Assembly (NCBI RefSeq): GCF_047511655.1
Contig: NC_133390.1
Coordinates: 163,716,583-163,780,582, forward strand
From: Castor canadensis
Taxonomy: Eukaryota > Chordata > Mammalia > Rodentia > Castoridae
Reading direction: 5' to 3'
Length of the DNA: 64,000 bases
Shown here: positions 46,791-58,344 of the stretch, piece by piece
How the letters are laid out: every line of letters begins with the position of its first letter
Position numbering within the stretch: position 1 is the first letter of the stretch
Position numbers and translations under genes: made by a program
Notes under the pieces: generated by a model
The model's database searches: none
Told to the model about the DNA's origin: nothing
Seen by the model: only the letters and a program-made list of their open reading frames with translations

Positions 46791-47180
46791 ACTTAGACAA
46801 TATGGCCCCTATTTATCAGAGGCATACATACTTCCACCATAGGTCCTATAGCTACATCAGTCATTTAATGGGACTCTGCTTCCTGACTCCCAGACTAGGC
46901 TCTGTCCCAGCTATCCCTGGGGCACTGTGTGTGTGCAATGTCCTGGATGAGAAATAGGAACCTTCACAAGGTGGCACCAAGTCCCAGGAGAATAGGCCTG
47001 GAGGGTGGAAGGAAGCCTGCCTTTCCCATTATCGTCTTGCTCTTTCTGAGGCAGCTCAGCCCACAAGTTTGGAGGCCATTGCTAAATCTGTAAAATGGGT
47101 CCATTTATTGCAATGTGTATTGGTTTGATGCCCCCAAGAATTCTTGGCATGAGCTTGACCAGTCCTGAGTTAATCATTTA
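46791..47180. other. Unassigned sequence
   Basis: No gene or mobile element is recognised. Confidence 0.35.
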
Positions 47181-47184
47181 AAGA

Positions 47185-47440
47185 AATATTTGCTAAGCAC
47201 GTACTCTATATCAGGCCCTGGGCTAGCCTCGAATAAAGGCAGTGAGTAAATCATTCAAGGCCCTCATTCGTGGAACTCAGAAATAAGTGGAATAGATTGG
47301 AATCAAATCATCTCCCATTAAATATCCTGTGACCATGTGGATGAGGCCTATAGGGAAAAGGAGCATTATGGTGAATGTCTCTAGCAGGGGAATTTGACCT
47401 TGTCTAGGATGTCGGAGAAGTAGTTTTGACAATCAATGGT
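47185..47440. repeat. Ancient LINE-like repeat fragment
   Basis: 'gaaatatttgctaagcacgt', 'actctatatcaggccctggg' and 'aaggccctcattcgtggaac' belong to the same old repeat type as 27080-27690. Confidence 0.5.
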
Positions 47441-47444
47441 TTAC

Positions 47445-47585
47445 AACACATTTTCTTTCAGACCATTACTCAAAGCAGAGAGGAGGAAGCAGAGACTCAG
47501 AGACAATAAGTAACTTACCCAAAGTTGCACAGTGGTGGAATCCAGACTCAAATCCAGGTCTTATGACTCCCTATCCCAGCACGGA
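47445..47585 (-). repeat. MIR SINE
   Basis: 'gaagcagagactcagagaca', 'taacttacccaaagttgcac' and 'actcaaatccaggtcttatg' match reverse MIR. Confidence 0.75.
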
Positions 47586-47770
47586 TGCAGCTCTTCTGCC
47601 CAAGTGGTTTCCTAAGGGTGTCTGGTGATTCTGGGCATAGGGCCTGTGTTCATTTGTCCGATTTTATTTCCACTGGGACACTGCAGGTCCCTGCTAGGTA
47701 CAGCCAGGAGGAAATGACTTTCTGATAGGCCCAAACATTCTCTAACTCTGTTGTTATTTTTATTTCAGGA

Positions 47771-47895
47771 ACTAAAGCTAGAGCCAGGTGTAATGGTATG
47801 TACCTGCAATCCCAGCACTCAGGAGGCAGGAGGACCATGAGTTTGAGGCCAGCCTGCACTGCAGAGCAAGCAAGACCTCATCTCAAAAAAGAACA
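47771..47895 (+). mobile_element. B1-like 7SL-derived SINE monomer
   Basis: 'gccaggtgtaatggtatgta', 'caatcccagcactcaggagg', 'gagtttgaggccagcctgca', then an A-rich tail. There is no tRNA-like unit. The wording is closer to rodent B1 than to the composite SINE's 7SL units. Confidence 0.8.
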
Positions 47896-48499
47896 AATAG
47901 AAGAAAAACTAAGGCCAGGAAAGTTGAACAAAACTGAGTCTGAAGATAATGGGAGTAGATACACACCCATCACTGGACATCAGGCCCTGTAACTGTGCTT
48001 GTGAGCTGAGCACACAGGGTAAGTCTCACCTAGGAGAGTTCAAGGCCAGAGCCTATGTTCTTAATCACAGCACTGGGCAGTCAGCTCTGTCAGTCTGAGA
48101 GGCTATAGGCAAGGCCTCAGCCCTGGGAACAGCCCGACAAAACCAAAGAGGGAGGAAGGAGGCCCACATCTGCCCCCACCACTCAAGGCAGAGTCAAGGT
48201 GGTAGCAAATCAAGCCCTCACCCTGACACAGGCCCACACCAATGTCCCAGCCTTCAGGTCTCCTCTGGCTGGCCTTGGCCACTCCTGGCTGATACCTGAT
48301 CCCCATGGAAGATGACACCTCAGCATGAGAGGAATCAGGGCAGACACAGCTGCCGCCACTGGAGCCTCTCCATGACTTCAGGGAAAGACTCTGAGGACAC
48401 TGCCCCGAACACTGTCCCCCAGCTCCCTCTTCCAGCTTCATACCTAGAGAGATAAGTGTACAGATTCTCATAGATAACAATCATGGCAAGAAAAGAAAA
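47896..48499. other. Unassigned sequence
   Basis: No gene is supported. Confidence 0.35.
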
Positions 48500-48504
48500 A
48501 GTTT

Positions 48505-48700
48505 TAAGTTAAGTGACTTGGCTGAGTCAACACAGCTGGGAAACTGGTTTGAAATCCAAGCCAAGTGTCTTCAGAGCTTATACAGTTAACTACCCTCTTT
48601 TTCAGTAAGCCACCCCTCCCTGTGTAATCAGCATATATACTTGTCCTTTGCTGGGTACATAGCAGGTTCTCCATAGAAATCTGTAGAGAGCAAATTTCCA
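48505..48700. repeat. MIR and L2 tail fragments
   Basis: Reverse MIR-like 'agtgacttggctgagtcaac' and 'gtttgaaatccaagcc' are followed by an L2-like 'ctgggtacatagcaggttct'. Confidence 0.5.
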
Positions 48701-48954
48701 AATATGTGTGTATCTGTACTTGTGTGTGAGAGATGGTGTTTGTGTGTATGAGTGTGCATGCAGAATTTCACAGAAAACAGGTATCTGAGTCCTGAGCTCA
48801 CTGCAGGGGATTTAGTAAGATGAGGAATGAGAATGCATAATCATCCCTGAGTCTCAGCTCTTCATCTCATGCTTGCCCTCGGGGCTCAGGGAAGAACATA
48901 AACTGTTCAATTTAGCCCTAAGATGGGGAAGTGATAGCCCAAACCCACCACAGA

Positions 48955-49205
48955 CATGGCATGGTTGGCATCTCGAGAAAACTGAAAGACTACAGGCTTT
49001 GAAATCAGATGGATTTCCTTCATCTCCTGGCCCCAGCATTTACATGGGTTTCAGTGACCCTGGGAAAGTCCCTTTGCCCCTCTGAGCTGCCGAATCCTCA
49101 CCTGAGATGGAGATGCTAATACCTGTGACTTACACCATTGTTGCGAAAGTTCACTATAAGAAAATTGCCAGCACAGAGTCCTGTGTTTAGTAGGTTCTTG
49201 GTATA
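48955..49205 (+). repeat. MIR SINE
   Basis: 'caggctttgaaatcagatgg', 'cagtgaccctgggaaagtcc' and 'tgagatggagatgctaatac' follow nearly full-length MIR. Confidence 0.85.
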
Positions 49206-49239
49206 GTTAGGTCTCGCCTCTTTTTTTACAGAGAGCATT

Positions 49240-49622
49240 GTAGTGGTTGTCTAAGCCTGTGTTGCTATTACAAAGACCCAAGACTGGGTAATTAATAAAG
49301 AATACATTCATTTTCTCAAGTTTCTTGGTCTGGAAGGCCAAGGTAAAGGCTCCAGCAGGCTCAGTTTTCCAGTGAGGGCTGCTTTCTGCTTCCAAGATAG
49401 CACCTTGTTGTGGCCTCCTGCGCCTTCCCATGGCAGAAGGTGGAAGGGCAAGTGAACTGACTGCATCTCAAAGTCTCTTATAAGAAGAGTCTTAATCCCT
49501 TTCATAAGGGAGGAACCTTCATGTCTTAATCACCTCTTGTAAGTCCCAACTCTCAGTACTATCACATTGGCCATTACTTTCTACACCTGGATTTGGGACA
49601 GGACACATTCAAGCCATAGCAG
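49240..49622 (-). mobile_element. Solo LTR of an ERVL-MaLR element
   Basis: Reverse MaLR LTR order: 'agactgggtaattaataaag', 'cccatggcagaaggtggaag', 'aatccctttcataaggga', 'cttaatcacctcttgtaag' and a terminal 'cattcaagccatagca'. It has no internal sequence and stands opposite to the LTR at 32833. Confidence 0.82.
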
Positions 49623-49689
49623 TGGTGTCCATGGAAGCTTTCTCGTGGGAGGGAAGTGAAGGAACTACAGGGTCTTTGCACCAGCACAA

Positions 49690-49857
49690 TGGACCTCAAC
49701 CTCAGCTGTATGTTGGAGACCCTGGGAAGCTTAAAAGTCCTGATGCCTGGGTCCCACCCTGAGGTTCTGAGTCAGGTGGCCTGGGATATAGCCTGGGAAC
49801 CTGGGCTTTTAAAAGCTGCCCAGTTAATCCTAATGGGCAATCAAGTTTGGGAACCTT
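49690..49857. mobile_element. hAT-Charlie-type MITE
   Basis: 'ctcaacctcagctgtatgtt', 'gatgcctgggtcccaccctg', 'cttttaaaagctgcccagtt' and 'atcaagtttgggaacc', with inverted-repeat-like ends. Confidence 0.8.
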
Positions 49858-51479
49858 TTGTCCAAGGGTCTCCTTGCCATTTGTTGTGGGACCAGGCTTC
49901 ATACAGCCTGCCTTGAAGCCATTGTGTTGGTCTCTGCTTATCAGTTTAAGCCATGGCAGCAAGGAAAGAGATGTTCAAACCATCCAAGGTGAAAATCTTC
50001 ACACTTGAATTGGAGTCTGAATTTTCACATTGAATTTGGAGATTCAAAAGATAAGTAAGTGCTAAACATCTACAGTACAACGTTGTCTCTATAGTTAACA
50101 ATACTTGAAAATTTATTAAGAAGATATATCCCAAAGAGTACTCCTGTAAAGTATTTGGAGCAGTGTCTGATACATAGTAGGAATGCAATAAATGATAACT
50201 ATTATTGGACAACAAAAAAGAAGGTAGATCCCAATAAGTGTTCTTACCACAATAGAATTTTTTTTTTAAATTTTAAACCCTCATTTAGTGTAACAGTTTT
50301 TTTTTTAATTTGTGAGAATTTGACACGTAAGATATGTTAAGAGATAAGCATTTGTTAGGTATACATTAAGCATAACCAACTTTGCCCAAAAATAAATAAA
50401 TAAAAACCATTAGACCAACTAATATTCAGCCTCTGCTATGTGATAGACATTACCTCTGACATTCTCTCAGTAGTCATTCTCACAATACTCAGAGTGAGCT
50501 GTGGCCTGTAAGAATGGTTACGTAGAAATGTGGGGTAATGCTCACATTTCAGACTTAAATTCCTAGTCCTTTATACCGAGGCCTTTCTACAGATTTCTGA
50601 GTTGTTTTGGAATTTGCATGCAAAATAAAAGCTTCCTACATAATTGAAATTATGGCCAATTGACCGTGAAATAGAAGTGTCCATGACCAATGATGTGTTG
50701 GGTAAGGGGAGGTTGTTGTACTCAGAAATGGGGCCTCCAGTGCCCCAGGGCTCCTTCCCTGGCTCTGAGAGAGAAACCTACCTAGTATCCTTCTTCTTGT
50801 CCCCCAGCTGTGTGCCAGCCTACCAGCTTTTCCTTGCTACCTCTCCCTGGCAAGAAACAGTTTGATGTAGCACTGAAGGAATATATTCTGCTGTGATCTT
50901 TCACTCTTGGTTAAGAATCCTGATAGGGAAGAGCAGTTGAAACAGAAAGGTCCATGTGAAAGTGTTCTCCTCTCTCAAGCCATAGCTTTGCAAGTCAAGG
51001 GTTACTGAGTGGGACTAAGGTGTGGGACACCCAGAGGGAGGGACGGGAAATTTATGCCTGAAAGGAGGTACAGTCCAACTGCAGAAATGAAGAACGCTTA
51101 ACTTTGGGAATACAGTGGAGAGCCTCAAGGGTATTGAAGGGAGTCACTTATATAATGTGTGCAATGCATACAATGTCTGCAAAGAGGACTTGAGAGGAGC
51201 AGATAGAGGCAGTGAGTCAATCCACTCAGTTTCAGTGATAGCCAAGATACCATGTTGACATGGAAAATGGCCATGAAGGGGAAAGGATGGTGAGCGACTC
51301 AGAATGCCACTAACTGGGACACCAGAAAGGGACAAGAAGAGGTGCTATGCACTAGCTAATATCACAGCCCTGTGAGAAGGCACTGCAGTCCTCATCCTGA
51401 TAAAGGGGAATGAGGATCTAAGAAAGTTAAATGTCTTGATGATAAATAGTAGAGCCAGGAATTAAAAGCAGGTCCAAAG
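49858..51479. other. Unassigned, with possible MIR pieces
   Basis: MIR-like patches lie near 50430-50590 and 51365-51470. No gene is seen. AT-rich DNA dominates at 49960-50420. Confidence 0.35.
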
Positions 51480-51690
51480 GCCAGGTGTGGTGGCTTACAT
51501 ACAATCCCAGCTACACAGGAGGTGAAGGTAAGAGGATCACAGGCTGAGGACAACCCCAGGAAAAAGCATGAGACCTTACCTGAAAAAATAAGTAGAAGCA
51601 AAAAAAGGGCTGGGGCATAGCTCAAGTGGTAGTACATCTGCCTAGCAAGAGTTCAAACCCCAATGCCACCAAAAAATAAAATAAGTAAGT
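51480..51690 (+). mobile_element. Composite SINE: 7SL-like unit plus tRNA-like unit
   Basis: 'ggccaggtgtggtggcttac' starts the 7SL-like unit. The tRNA-like unit ('atagctcaagtggtagtaca', 'agttcaaaccccaatgcc') ends in an A-rich tail with a small internal deletion before the B box. Confidence 0.9.
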
Positions 51691-52328
51691 GCAGGTTCAC
51701 ATGTATTTCCTTGTTAATGAATAGATAAGTAAAATATTCAGATGAAGAAAATGGCAGACCTTTACTCTTGTCAGACCACACTCAGGATATCACATGCAAT
51801 CCTAGACTTTGATTGGGTCCTGGATGTGTGCAGAGAAGAGTGATGGGCGGTCAAGGGGCTGAGAACTATGTTAGGTAAGATGAAGGTTCTGGGGGGCTAC
51901 ACCTGGACAAGAGCTGAGTTGGATGGTATGTGATGCTGTCTTCAAGTATCCTTGGTCTTCCTGGAGCCCAGGAAGGGAGAAGGAACAAATTTCTACAGGA
52001 TATACAGAAGCCAGAGAAGGTACATTGTAGTTTTAGGTCGTTAACTTGAAGGGAATAGAAAACTGTTGACAGAGTCAGGTAATTAACATACTCCCACTTT
52101 TAAAAGATCGTTATGGAGGTGACTCTAAGGATGTCTTCTTTAATGAACCCTGTTTCCTTCATATGTACTCTAATATGAATCTTGATAAGTTTATTACTCA
52201 AGATTTTCTATTTTTGTTGCTGTTGGAATAGCATATTTTTGTCCATTATTTTCTGTTTGTTGTTGAAATTTTGAATAGATATTTTTGTACATTTATTCCA
52301 TATCTGGCAACTTTAATGAACTCTTTTT

Positions 52329-52653
52329 TTTTTTTTCTGGTAGTACTGGGGTTTGAACTCAGGGCCTTATGCTTACTAGGCAAGTGCTCTATCACTTGAG
52401 CCATGCCCCCAACCTTTTTTGCTTTAGTTATTTTTCAGATATACTCACATTTTTGCCTTGCTAGACTGGACCCTGATCCTCCTTCTTAAGCCTCTCACAT
52501 AGCTAGGATTACAGATATGCAACGCCATACCCAGATTATTTATTCAGATGAGGTTCTCACTAATTTTTGCCCAGGCTGGCCTCAAACTGTAATCCTCTCA
52601 ACCTATGTCTCTCAAGTAGCTGGAATTATAGGTGAAAGTCACTGTGCCTACCC
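52329..52653 (-). mobile_element. Three-unit composite SINE with TSD
   Basis: Reverse tRNA-like unit ('ggggtttgaactcagggcct'), then two reverse 7SL-like units ending 'ggattacagatatgcaacgc' and 'ggaattataggtgaaagtca'. It is flanked by a 15-bp duplication TAATGAACTCTTTTT at 52314-52328 and 52654-52668, inside the L1. Confidence 0.92.
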
Positions 52654-52801
52654 TAATGAACTCTTTTTATTATTCCTAATAGATAATTCTCTCAAGTTTT
52701 CTGGGATGAAAAACACATCTTGTACAAACAATGACTCTTTCAATACTTACAATTTGTAAACTTTTTCTTGTCTCATTGCATTTACTAGAACTTCAAGAAC
52801 A

Positions 52802-52905
52802 ATGATTCTTAACCAGGGATGACTTTAACCCCTAGAGGACATCCAGCACTGTCTGAAGACATTTGGGGTTATCACAACTCAGGGAATGTTAACGACATCC
52901 GGTAA
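52802..52905. mobile_element. hAT-Charlie-type MITE fragment
   Basis: 'gattcttaaccagggatgac', 'gtctgaagacatttggggtt' and 'atcacaactcagggaatg' match the hAT type also seen at 61915. It sits between collinear L1 pieces. Confidence 0.7.
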
Positions 52906-52992
52906 GTGGAGGGCATTCTTCTCTTAGTCTTGATTTCAATGAAAATGTCTTTTACATTACACCTTTATGTATGCATTTGGCTGTTAGTTTAA

Positions 52993-53338
52993 GGCAGAGT
53001 GCTGGCCAGGCATGGTGGCTCACACCTGTAATCCTAGCTACTCTGGAGAAGGAGATGGGGAAGATCATGATTCAGGACCAGCCTGGGCAACAATTTGCAA
53101 AGCTCCATCTCAACCAAGAAAAGCTTGACTGTGGTGGAATGTACCTGTCATCCCAGCTACCGGGGGAAGCTTAAAATAAGGAGGACTGTGGTCCAGGTTG
53201 GCCCCGGCATAAAGTGAGACCCTATCTCCAAAAACACCAGAGCAAAAAGAACTGGGGTCATAGCTCAAGAGGGATAGCGCCTGCCTAGCAAGCACAGGAC
53301 CCTGAATTCAACCCCCCAGTACCGCCAAAAATAAAAAA
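52993..53338 (+). mobile_element. Three-unit composite SINE
   Basis: The first 7SL-like unit ('ggccaggcatggtggctcac') ends near 53112. The second starts about 53126 ('gactgtggtggaatgtacct') and ends 'agaccctatctccaaaaac'. The tRNA-like unit ('catagctcaagagggatagc', 'ccccagtaccgcc') closes with an A-rich tail. Confidence 0.92.
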
Positions 53339-53898
53339 GAGTCCTTAAGTCCATATTCACTAAGAATTTTCAAGTCAGAAATAGCTACTGGAGTCTTACC
53401 AAATTCTTCCATAGTCTTCATCATGGTGATAATACTGCTTTTTATATTTTTATATTTGCCCTATTCTTATTCCATAATTGACTTGTTGGTTCCACTGACT
53501 TGACTTTAGAAAATTATTGACCATTGTTAAATCAGCATGTCCCTGTTACTTCCCGCCCTGCAGCACTCTATAAGAACTGCCCATGTGAGAGGCAGCCTGA
53601 TTACAAATCAGTGCCAACAATTTGGAGTGTCTGCCCTTGTGACTTTTAATAGAGACTCATATTCCAGGCCACCATTTGTTTCCTCTCAGTTATCTTGGCT
53701 AAATATGGAGACCATGGCCTCTCATTGCCCCCAGCTGCTCTGAGAAATGACTTCTGACTTCCCTGCGGTCTTTCAGTTCTCAGTCCCACAAAGCACAATT
53801 TTCATATAACACAGAAATGGAGTCTCAAGTACACCATCCAAATTTCAGGAAAATTCAGTCAAGCATTTTCACTTGAAGTGATAATAGAAATAGACAGA

Positions 53899-54238
53899 TT
53901 TTTTTTTTTTTTTTGAGGGGTAGTATCCAAGTTTGAACTCAAAGCTTCACATCTTGCTAGACAGGGGCTTTACCAGTTGAGCCACACCTTTTTACTCTGG
54001 TTATTTTAAAGATAGGATCTGTCTTTTTCCCTGGGCCAACTTGGACCATGATGATCCTATTTTACACTGCCCACTGGAGCTGGGTTAACAGGCACATGCC
54101 ACCATGCCTGGCTTTTTCCCATTGTGATGGGGGTCTTGCAGACTTTTTTGCCTGAGCTTACCTTGAATCGCAATCCTCCCAATCTCAGCCTCCCAAGCAG
54201 CTAGGATGACAGGCATGAGCCACCAGCACCCTGCTAGA
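53899..54238 (-). mobile_element. Three-unit composite SINE
   Basis: A T-run, a reverse tRNA-like unit ('aagtttgaactcaaagcttc', 'gttgagccacacc'), then two reverse 7SL-like units. These end 'aacaggcacatgccaccatg' and 'atgacaggcatgagccacca'. Confidence 0.9.
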
Positions 54239-54470
54239 AACTTATCCTTTTAATATAGATTTCCTAATACTAAACTATCCTTGCAGTCCTCAAATCATTG
54301 TATGTTCGTGGTGAATTATTCTCGAGATGAGGCTTGGTATTCCGCTTTTTGTTGTTGTTGTTGTTGTTTTGGTTACTACATTCAAAAGTAAGATTGGTCT
54401 CACATATTCTATCTTTATATAATTTTACTTTCATTTTATGTTCTGAAGCAATTTATCATGAGATAAAAGC

Positions 54471-55168
54471 TTAGAATATAAATTAGAGACAATGTACCTA
54501 TAAAACCACCTAGGCTTGCTTTGGGTTTATCATTCTTTAAAAAAAAAACCTGTCTCTGTGAAGTCAGTGCCCCTTTTTACTTCTACTGTTTTATAGCCAT
54601 ATTTTGACCGTCTCATTCTTATACAAGAGATTTCAATTGACATTTCTGGCACTTTTCTTGGGTTTTGCTGCCATTTTACTATTTTTCTAATTGCTAAATT
54701 GTTCCTTCTTACTTTTGTTCTTGAATATTTGTTCACTATTGTCAAAATTACACATTTCTCTCTAATTTCATGAATAAGGTACTTCTTTCGTTTTTGTACT
54801 ATTATTTAACAGTTAATTCACTTAAGGAAATGTCTGAGTTTAACCACAGTCTTCATTCCTCATTCCTTTTACCTAAATAGCTCAATGACTGCTATTTAGG
54901 TTCCTTCTAACCCAAAGGGATTGGTTTCCTTTCCATTAAGTAAATATTTTTTTCTCTAATCTTTTCTTGTTGTTTCCTACTTTTATTATATCTTGTTCAT
55001 AGAATTTCACATATAACTTTCATTTGAGGGAATTACTGATTTTTTTTTTTTTTTGCTAATAAAGGAACAATTTGTCTTAATATACCAAGATTTCTTGGAA
55101 AGCCATTTTTCCTCCCCAGAACACAGTCTCTAATTTGCACAGGGTTATCTAATAAAGTACAGGAAAAA
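54471..55168. other. AT-rich sequence, probably more old L1 debris
   Basis: Very AT-rich with several T-runs. No gene is seen. It may continue the minus-strand L1, but I cannot align it with confidence. Confidence 0.35.
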
Positions 55169-55169
55169 A

Positions 55170-55262
55170 ATTAGAGAAATGGAGCTGTGGCTCAAGTGGT
55201 AGAGCACCTGCTTTGCAAGTGTGAAGTCCTGAGTTCAAACTTCAGTCCCTCCAAAAAAAATA
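55170..55262 (+). mobile_element. tRNA-like SINE monomer
   Basis: 'gctgtggctcaagtggtaga', 'gcacctgctttgcaagtgtg', 'gagttcaaacttcagtccct' and an A-run. There is no 7SL-like unit. Confidence 0.92.
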
Positions 55263-55682
55263 GAACTTATATTTAATATTTACTTTTATCTTGTCCATTC
55301 TAACCTCTGTTTCCGTACATGTGCCATATGTGTTAAATACTATTGCAGAAGATTAATATCAATAATGCACACATATTTGGAATATATACTTGAAAAGATT
55401 TTTAACAATGCTTAGCCAAAAGACACAGATGATCAGTCTAAAAACACCAAGTTCGGTATTTTAGTGTAGCAATATGTCTATGTAATTAACAAATATATTT
55501 ATATCAAAACTGTAGCCTCAAAAATGTTTCACAGATTTTTTTTTTACATTCAAAAGTTTGGAGACAATTGCATTATCAATAGTAATGATTTTCTAAAGGG
55601 GGAGAGGTTTTTGTTTAGCAGAATTCTAAGGAAGGTAGGGAAAGTAATTTGGATTCATGGGGGCAGCTGGTCCAAAAAGAAC
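55263..55682. other. Unassigned AT-rich sequence
   Basis: No gene or mobile element is recognised. Confidence 0.35.
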
Positions 55683-55905
55683 AAGATGAACACCAGTGGA
55701 TTATGCCTGTAATCCTAGCTACTTAGAAGGCTGAGATTGGGAGGATCAAGCTCAAGGCCAGCTCCAGCAAATAGTTCACAAGACCCCATTTTCAAAATAA
55801 CCAGAGCAAAATGGACTGGAGGTATGGCTTAAGCAGTAGAGGTTTGCAAGTGTGAAGCCCTGAGTTCAAACCCTAGTCCCACCAAAAAGAAGAAGAAGAA
55901 AAGAA
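55683..55905 (+). mobile_element. Composite SINE: 7SL-like unit plus tRNA-like unit
   Basis: 'caccagtggattatgcctgt', 'aagaccccattttcaaaata', then 'gtatggcttaagcagtagag' and 'gagttcaaaccctagtccc' with an AAG-rich tail. Confidence 0.9.
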
Positions 55906-56904
55906 AAACATCAAAAACAGAGCAACCAGACTCTTCTTCCCAGGGTCATCTCATCTTGGGCTTATGGAAAGGAAAAATGGGAATATCGAGAGGAAAGGTG
56001 GACAGAGCAGTGAGCAAGGAGTTTCAATATCCCTCCATAAGACACACCAGAGTCTTTGCAGAGTTACTAAATCCACAAGTACTTGGCATAAGTTAATTTT
56101 CATGGAAACTGTAAAACTCACACATACCCAAGAAGTCAAGAGAAAAGGATGAGGTGAAGTTGGTAGGTGTTAGGGAGAACTTCACAACCCTGACACACAG
56201 AAGTGGGAACAACCTGGAAAAATCTCCAAGAGTCAAGGAAGTTCAACTCTTAATAATTCTTATTTATAATTTATCTGTACGATCTGTATTAAATTCCTCT
56301 GCAGCTATTGTGTTAGCAATGTTAATTTTACAAATTTGAATGTTATGTTATTGGGACACCTCTAGATTCATGACTATGATTTTTCTTATTATGGATTGCT
56401 TCCTTACCAAAATAAAAGTGCCTTCCCTTCTTTAATGTCTTTTATTGTGGCTTGCCTTTCTGTGTCACTTTGATTTAGGTTTAAAACTTGTTCAAAATTT
56501 GTAAGATTTCTATGTCTGTTTGCTTGCTCTCTTGCTTGCCTACTTGGATCCAATCTTCACATCTTTGTATTTTGTACTAAGTTCTAGATCTGCAATGTAA
56601 TTTTATACTGTTAGTTTTATTTTCCATTAAAATCGTGACTGTTTTTCTAAAGTTTGAAAAAATTGTAAAGAAATAATGCACAAAAATATTCCAATACCCT
56701 GTTCTCTTTGCTTTTTTTTTTTCCCCTCCACTAGCTGATTGAAAGGTATAACACTTTCTCATGTTCCTTTAATTGGGTCTTTTTCTTGGTAAAAACTGCA
56801 CTTGAACTTGTATCTGTCTGTTCATCAGTGTAATGAATTAAATAACTTTGTTGACTCTTCCTCTGTCAGGAGAGTAGAAAAACAAAAGCATTGTGGATTT
56901 TTTG
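55906..56904. other. Unassigned AT-rich sequence
   Basis: No gene or clear mobile element is seen. Confidence 0.35.
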
Positions 56905-56911
56905 TCTATTT

Positions 56912-56990
56912 TTTGTTTTTATGGCAGTATTGGAGTTTGAACTTAGGGCCCTGTGCTTAGCAAGGTACCACTTGAACCACACCCCCAAGT
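56912..56990 (-). mobile_element. tRNA-like SINE unit, partial
   Basis: Reverse tRNA-like sequence 'attggagtttgaacttaggg', 'gcttagcaaggtaccacttg'. It abuts oppositely oriented 7SL-like sequence. Confidence 0.8.
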
Positions 56991-57152
56991 ATAAAATAAG
57001 TTTGCAAGACCTCATCTTAACCAATAAAAAGCTGAGTGTGGTGGTGCATGCCTGTCATCTTGGATCTTGGCCCAGGCCACACTGGATGCAAAGTGAGACC
57101 CTATCTCAAAAATAACCAGAGAAAGCCAGGCACTGGTGGCTCACACCTGTTT
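56991..57152 (+). mobile_element. 7SL-like SINE pieces
   Basis: The end of one 7SL-like unit ('gcaagacctcatcttaacca') is followed by a second ('gagtgtggtggtgcatgcct', 'tgagaccctatctcaaaaat'). The start of a third ('gccaggcactggtggctcac') is then cut off. It is probably the result of insertion into, and recombination of, a trimeric copy. Confidence 0.75.
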
Positions 57153-57665
57153 TTAAATTCATCCTCAAATCCTTCCTAATCCACTAATATAATCTAGAAC
57201 TTTTAGATCTAGATTATTAATTTTATGTTTGTTTATATTTCATTTGTCTTTTCCAAGAACTATTTACAGAGATAATTGCTTTGCTAGGTAACTATACTTA
57301 TGGTTATTAAAATAAAAAAGCTCAGTCCTATATTTAACTGATTTTAATGTCCACTACTCTAATTTTTATTTTGATTTACTGACTTCTGTGTTCCCAACTT
57401 TGGTTTATGTCATTCATGTGGCATATACCATCCAAGAATTTTATTTGCTTTGCTTTTTTGCATTTTAAGATGGGCTCAGAAATGTTACATGTTGCGTGTA
57501 CAGCTTTCTTTTACCTTTGCAATGGAACAACTTGATCGAGACTCATCTTTGAGTCACAGCCTTTTCCTTTCAAAATTACATAGATTGTCTCGCAGCTTTC
57601 TGAATTACAACAAAGTCTGAAAGTAGTCTGGTATTTCCCTTTTATGGAAAATTCACTTTCTTCCT
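57153..57665. other. Unassigned AT-rich sequence
   Basis: No gene is seen. Confidence 0.35.
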
Positions 57666-57669
57666 GGAT

Positions 57670-58265
57670 GCCTGTCGAGTTCACTCATTTATTAATCTAC
57701 ACATTCAACAAATACTGGACAAGCAGCTCCTGCTTGAAAATGCTGATCTAGGCACAGCAATGATGGGAGGGAGAGAAAGCTCTGCCTTCGTGTAGCTAAT
57801 GTGCTAGTGGGGGCCGGGGTGGGTGATTAACAAAATGAACAAATAAAATATATTGCAAAAAATGAAAAATAAAATATAGAGCCTTTCTGTCAATGACACA
57901 TGCTGGGAAGGAGGATCAAGCTAGGGAAGGGTGGAGAGAGCTGGACATATGACAATTTCAATAAGGCTTCTTTTTTATTTTGGTGGTGGTATGGGATTTG
58001 AACTCAGGGCCTCATGCTTGCTGGGCAGGTGCTCTATTACTTAAGCCATTCTGCCAGCAAGGTCATTACAATGGAAACCTTTGGCAGGGTGCTTTATTGA
58101 GCACCAACCATGTAGCAGGTATATATAGGAATTAATCTAGGTGCTAGGGACACAGCAGGGAACAAAACAGAGTCCCTGTCCTCTTGGAATTTATGTGTGT
58201 GGATGACAAACAATAAACTCATGTGTATAAATGTAGATAAACAAAGGAAAAATAAAACAGGTAAA
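57670..58265. repeat. Ancient LINE-like repeat split by a SINE
   Basis: 'cacattcaacaaatactgga' to about 57965, and 'tttattgagcaccaaccatg' with 'gacacagcagggaacaaaac' from about 58090, are of the same old repeat type as 27080-27690. A reverse SINE lies between them. They may be two copies. Confidence 0.55.
57968..58062 (-). mobile_element. tRNA-like SINE monomer
   Basis: 'atgggatttgaactcagggc', 'ctcatgcttgctgggcaggt' and 'cttaagccattctgcca', in reverse orientation after a T-rich start. Confidence 0.9.
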
Positions 58266-58344
58266 ATACTTTTAGTTTTGCTCAATGTTGGTCTCTTCAT
58301 GCTAATTTTTTCTTGAATATTATAGGCCTCAATAAAATTCTCAA

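Larger units (their letters stand above)
52150..54470 (-). mobile_element. Ancient L1 ORF2 fragment broken by nested insertions
   Basis: On the plus strand, antisense L1 ORF2 pieces appear in collinear order: 'atctggcaactttaatgaac' (52304), 'actagaacttcaagaacaat' (52783), 'ggcattcttctcttagtctt' (52911), 'aagaattttcaagtc' (53361) and 'ctaatactaaactatccttg' (54267). Three SINEs, a hAT MITE and an unassigned block (about 53530-53898) separate them. All coding capacity is lost. Confidence 0.65.

Noticed and set aside
55170..55262. Possible tRNA gene from A-box and B-box-like sequence
   Set aside because: It has a SINE A-rich tail, many relatives in the window and no cloverleaf with a proper acceptor stem. 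It is a tRNA-derived SINE.
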